Shown here piece by piece: positions 4,928-7,646 of a stretch of 7,646 nt of DNA. Below the pieces are notes generated by a model. That model ran no database searches. It was not told where the DNA came from and saw only the letters and a list, made by a program, of their open reading frames with translations. Positions within the stretch are counted from its first letter, which is position 1; the number at the start of each line of letters is the position of its first letter. A program made the position numbers and the translations under genes. Source of the stretch: Candidatus Roizmanbacteria bacterium (lineage in GTDB: Bacteria; Patescibacteriota; Microgenomatia; UBA1406; GWC2-37-13); NCBI GenBank assembly GCA_024653985.1, contig JANLIS010000051.1, positions 1 through 7,646 on the forward strand. The letters run 5' to 3'.

Positions 4928-6392
4928 CTTTATATTTTAGCTTCTTTCCCAATAATATTCTAGTATGTGCATCAAGAGCAGGCAGCGAAGAGAAGAAAAA
5001 TGAGACGACCGGTAAGAGATACCATTGTACGATCAATAACGGCAGACTGGTGACGCTCGTTTTCATGTTTACTTTTTGTCTGAGTTTAATGTCTAAATAA
5101 ATATAGAGGATCAACATTACCGAAGAAAGTGTCAAAATAAGAGCGGATAATTTTGGCAATAATAAACCAAGGACGGTTCTACTGAATGACGGATTTATCA
5201 AAGGTGGTATGGAAGCACTGATCGTGAGAATAAAAAATGATGTCGGCCAAAAGAGATGAGTTTCGGCAATAAAAATTATTTTTTTAAGTTTTTGCCATGT
5301 TCCGATGTGGGGTGTCAAAAAAAATCTTTTCAAAACATAACCGACATCAGTAACTCCCCAGGCCCAACGTTTTTCCTGTTCATAACGATTAGCCAATGTT
5401 TTCATTGTTCCTCCGGAAAAGACTGCATCACCATTGACGATCGTAAAAAGAGGGATCGTCTTTACCTTTTCTCCAAAGGTAAAAAATGCCTGAAAAAATA
5501 CATGCCAGTCCTCAGGGATGATATCGGTGTCCCAGAAATTTATCTTTTTCAAAAGCCATAGATTTGTTGAGTATGTGGAAACCTGTATTAGGTTTTCTTT
5601 TTGAGATAAAAAGGCAAGTCTTAAAATGGAAGATAAGGTCGCCTGCATTCTGACAAAAAAAGGTAGCTGCCAGAAATTATTGTAAAGCAATACCGGGGCC
5701 CAATAAAAATGGAAAAGTCTGTCCTTGTCCCTCAAATATTCAAAGCTTAAATATGAAAAATAATTTATTGGCAGTTTACTGTCAGCGTCACACACAGTTA
5801 TCAAAACGTTTTTTCTGTCAATATTTTTTTCGATGACATAATCATCGATTATTCTTGCAGCAAATGTTTGATTACTCGCTTTTCCCGGCTCCTCATCAAT
5901 GATAAGAGGGTGATAACAGGAAATTATATCCTTAAAATATTTTTTATATTTTTTTGTGATCGCCCGACTTTTTTCCATAGCTTCTTCCTCACGTTTTTCA
6001 AATGCCAGAACCAAATACAATCCTTTTCTGTCGGGGTAATCACTTTTTACCAGTTCATCTATCGTTTCTTCCATTTTATGAAGATGTTCTTTGTAATTCG
6101 GGATAAGAACAAAATGTTTTAACAGTGAAGAATTCTTAAAAGATGCAAGTTTTTTGTAGTATCTTATTGTTCCGTGAAAAAGAATTTCGTTGTAGGAGAC
6201 CACACAAGCATATGCAGTTGATATTGACTTAGAAAAAAAATAAAGATCAAAGGCGATTATAAAATATGCAACAAGTGCGGGATGAAAAGGAGAAAACCAT
6301 AACGGCAGGGTAATTAAAAACCAAGATGTGATCGGGACGATAATTTCCAGCAATCTTTGAAAAAATCTTGTTTGGATAAGTTGTTCGGCCAT
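4911..6392 (-). CDS. Family 2 membrane glycosyltransferase, cellulose-synthase-like, processive type
   Basis: GT2 enzymes of this type use nucleotide sugars at the cytosolic membrane face to build polysaccharide or glycolipid. The 493-residue protein, counted from MAEQLIQ, has two N-terminal membrane helices (about 18-56). A GT-A domain follows, starting HFVLIPNYKE (94-103), with the metal-binding CDAD (Asp202, Asp204), the acceptor-side PEDW (Glu294-Asp295), and QEKRW (339-343), the Q..RW motif of processive synthases. At least three more helices close the C-terminus. The frame stays open to 6515, but that extension overlaps the helicase/nuclease gene by about 100 bases and encodes a low-complexity tail unlike the family. 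The ATG at 6392, 22 bases after the upstream stop, is therefore preferred. A TATAAT box lies six bases before it. The product is unknown; the adjacent GT-C gene suggests a shared surface-glycan pathway. Confidence 0.88.
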   Translation of the reverse strand: MAEQLIQTRFFQRLLEIIVPITSWFLITLPLWFSPFHPALVAYFIIAFDLYFFSKSISTAYACVVSYNEILFHGTIRYYKKLASFKNSSLLKHFVLIPNYKEHLHKMEETIDELVKSDYPDRKGLYLVLAFEKREEEAMEKSRAITKKYKKYFKDIISCYHPLIIDEEPGKASNQTFAARIIDDYVIEKNIDRKNVLITVCDADSKLPINYFSYLSFEYLRDKDRLFHFYWAPVLLYNNFWQLPFFVRMQATLSSILRLAFLSQKENLIQVSTYSTNLWLLKKINFWDTDIIPEDWHVFFQAFFTFGEKVKTIPLFTIVNGDAVFSGGTMKTLANRYEQEKRWAWGVTDVGYVLKRFFLTPHIGTWQKLKKIIFIAETHLFWPTSFFILTISASIPPLINPSFSRTVLGLLLPKLSALILTLSSVMLILYIYLDIKLRQKVNMKTSVTSLPLLIVQWYLLPVVSFFFSSLPALDAHTRILLGKKLKYKVTEKV

Positions 6393-6398
6393 GGTGAT

Positions 6399-6424
6399 AT
6401 TATACAACAGACATCTACTGCCAA
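6399..6424 (-). promoter_or_regulatory. Candidate internal promoter giving a leaderless GT2 mRNA
   Basis: On the minus strand a perfect TATAAT (6404-6399) ends six bases before the ATG at 6392. TTGGCA (6424-6419, five of six to a -35 box) lies 14 bases further upstream, shorter than the usual 16-18. No Shine-Dalgarno is present. The spacing matches that of the 1282 gene, which favours a real start at the ATG. The short -35 spacing weakens the call. Confidence 0.45.
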
Positions 6425-7646
6425 GCTTCGCAGATGATCTTGAAGGAGCAGAAGTCGCAGTGTTTTCCTGGAGTGGCAGGGAACTTATTTTTTTTAATTT
6501 CCTCAACCATTTCAATAATATTTTCTTTTGTTTTGATCAGTTCTTCCTCAGTTTTTTTGAGGGTGATATTTTCTTGGGTTTGAAGATAGTGGAACGTCAA
6601 GTTTATGTCGGATAATTTTTTATTGAACATGTTCTTATCATGAGCGGCCAGTGCATAGATAGAAAGTTGCAGACTTTTTGTCAATTCTCTTTCACTCGGT
6701 TTTTTGCCGGTTTTGTAATCTATTATTTCTACCTCGTTTCCTTTTCTTCCATCAATGCGATCAATCTTTCCGGTAAGAAATATGTCGTTGGAAATCTTTA
6801 TCTTAAATAATTTTTCCAGTCCCAAAACATTTATATTTTTTGAATGATATTTATCAAAATAATTATTTAAGATCTTTTCCCCCTCCTTCTTCATCCTTGA
6901 TTCATGGGCAACCGAAGAATATCCGATCGGCACCCAGGTTTTTTTGTATATTTCCAACAATTTATTTTTATTTATCTTTTTATCTTTAATAAATTCAATA
7001 TAAAAATCCTGAAGGGTTTTATGGATGCTTGTTCCAAACGATGCAGAATCTGTCGGTAAGGTAGGGATCTTTAATACGTATAGATATTTATACTGGAGAG
7101 GACAGGTTTTAAAAGAATTGAGCTGTGAATAAGAAAAATTTTTGGAAGGACTGACAGGCGGGGTTGAAGATTGACCGCTCTGCTTATGGGTTTTGAAATC
7201 AAAGATGGATAGTTGGGATTTTTTTTCTTTTACGATCTCATTTTTTTTATTGACGGCTTCTTCTCCCAAAGTCTCAATAACAAATCGGGAAATTTTTCTT
7301 TGTCGTTTTCCCTCACCGTAAAATTTTGAAGATGACAAAAACACTTTGTCCTTGGCCCGGGTCAGTCCAACATAGAAAAGTCTGCGCTCTTCCTCTATGT
7401 GATAATCGCCGACTGGAAGGATCTCTTTAATTAATATCTCCGGAATACTGACGACTTCCTTTTTGTGGCGAGTTGGAAAACGTTCCTCGGTCAAATTAAC
7501 GAGAAAGACTACCGGGAATTCCAAACCTTTAGCCGAATGGACAGTTAGAATATTTACTGCGTTATATGAGGAAATATCTGTTTTGGAAACGAGTGGAGAC
7601 TCACCCATTTCAATGCTCATATTGATGAAATCAACAACCGCAAATA
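6415..7646 (-). CDS. UvrD/RecB-type helicase C-terminus fused to an Fe-S PD-(D/E)XK nuclease, 5' end outside the window
   Basis: The minus-strand frame is open to the right edge, so the first ATG at 7620 is internal and the ATPase motifs lie outside. Residues here count from that Met. Helicase motif V is NILTVHSAKGLEFPVVFL (23-40) and motif VI is EERRLFYVGLTRAKD (77-91), the Arg-finger region of superfamily 1A. After a charged linker comes a RecB/AddB-like nuclease: FSYSQLNSFKTCPLQYKY (162-179), GTSIHKTLQDF with His200, GKIDRID with Asp287, IIDYKTGK with Asp301 and Lys303, and Gln318 in SLQLSIYA. Cys173 with Cys388, Cys391 and Cys397 (C..C.....C at the end) forms the iron-sulphur staple known from AddB and Cas4. 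Such fusions resect or process DNA ends in recombination. The full protein is probably a long AdnAB/PcrA-nuclease-like helicase. Two glycosyltransferase genes follow without functional connection. Confidence 0.93.
   Translation of the reverse strand, partial: FAVVDFINMSIEMGESPLVSKTDISSYNAVNILTVHSAKGLEFPVVFLVNLTEERFPTRHKKEVVSIPEILIKEILPVGDYHIEEERRLFYVGLTRAKDKVFLSSSKFYGEGKRQRKISRFVIETLGEEAVNKKNEIVKEKKSQLSIFDFKTHKQSGQSSTPPVSPSKNFSYSQLNSFKTCPLQYKYLYVLKIPTLPTDSASFGTSIHKTLQDFYIEFIKDKKINKNKLLEIYKKTWVPIGYSSVAHESRMKKEGEKILNNYFDKYHSKNINVLGLEKLFKIKISNDIFLTGKIDRIDGRKGNEVEIIDYKTGKKPSERELTKSLQLSIYALAAHDKNMFNKKLSDINLTFHYLQTQENITLKKTEEELIKTKENIIEMVEEIKKNKFPATPGKHCDFCSFKIICEAWQ

Noticed and set aside
4894..5100. 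Plus-strand open frame opposite the 3' end of the GT2 gene
   Set aside because: It begins inside the dispersed repeat, is antisense to conserved GT2 sequence and lacks a promoter or protein motif.
6393..6515. Longer start for the GT2 gene (41 extra residues)
   Set aside because: It would overlap the helicase/nuclease coding end by about 100 bases, the added residues are low-complexity and unlike GT2 N-termini, and a better ATG with a -10 box lies at 6392.

Overview
The window is AT-rich, tightly packed bacterial DNA using the standard genetic code, with TGA as a normal stop. It looks like a small-genome anaerobic or fermentative bacterium. Candidate Phyla Radiation (Patescibacteria, perhaps Microgenomates-like) is my best guess. 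It rests on the AT-rich compact style, a cut-down [FeFe]-hydrogenase-like protein beside a small polytopic membrane protein, weak or missing Shine-Dalgarno sites at most starts, and two kinds of palindromic dispersed-type repeat. No rRNA or other phylogenetic marker confirms it, so the placement is inference.

Layout, left to right. (1) 2-1164, plus strand: the C-terminal half of enolase, cut by the window edge, overlapping by four bases (ATGA) a YihX-like HAD hydrolase. The enolase carries a short GC-rich palindromic in-frame insertion. (2) 1165-1281: intergenic, with a 10-bp dyad and a promoter whose -10 box lies six bases before the next ATG. (3) 1282-1641, plus: an unrecognised small membrane protein. 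(4) 1651-3053, minus: a six- to seven-segment-type hydrophobic protein followed by a stand-alone H-cluster-type domain of [FeFe] hydrogenase. Between them (2425-2534) lies an array of GTTAA/GTTTAA repeats with a largely 15-bp period. (5) 3054-3106: a short divergent promoter region. (6) 3107-3568, plus: a Bcp-type peroxiredoxin. Its end overlaps the end of the next gene by 20 bases. (7) 3549-7646, minus: a probable transcription unit, in transcription order a UvrD-type helicase C-terminus fused to an Fe-S PD-(D/E)XK nuclease (cut by the window edge), a cellulose-synthase-like GT2 glycosyltransferase, and a GT-C membrane glycosyltransferase. A dispersed-type palindromic repeat sits in the 42-base gap before the GT-C gene.

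How the genes fit together. Enolase belongs to glycolysis and the HAD protein may act on a sugar phosphate. The hydrogenase-like protein may be a redox enzyme or, more likely from its altered active-site residues, a sensor or assembly-type paralogue. The adjacent membrane protein is its most likely partner. The peroxiredoxin fits oxygen protection in an anaerobe. The two glycosyltransferases suggest cell-surface polysaccharide or glycoprotein synthesis, and the nuclease/helicase is DNA repair or DNA processing. Only the enolase, peroxiredoxin and helicase/nuclease assignments are firm at the reaction level. No tRNA, rRNA, CRISPR array, transposase or recognised riboswitch was seen, and no stretch above 300 bases lacks a gene.
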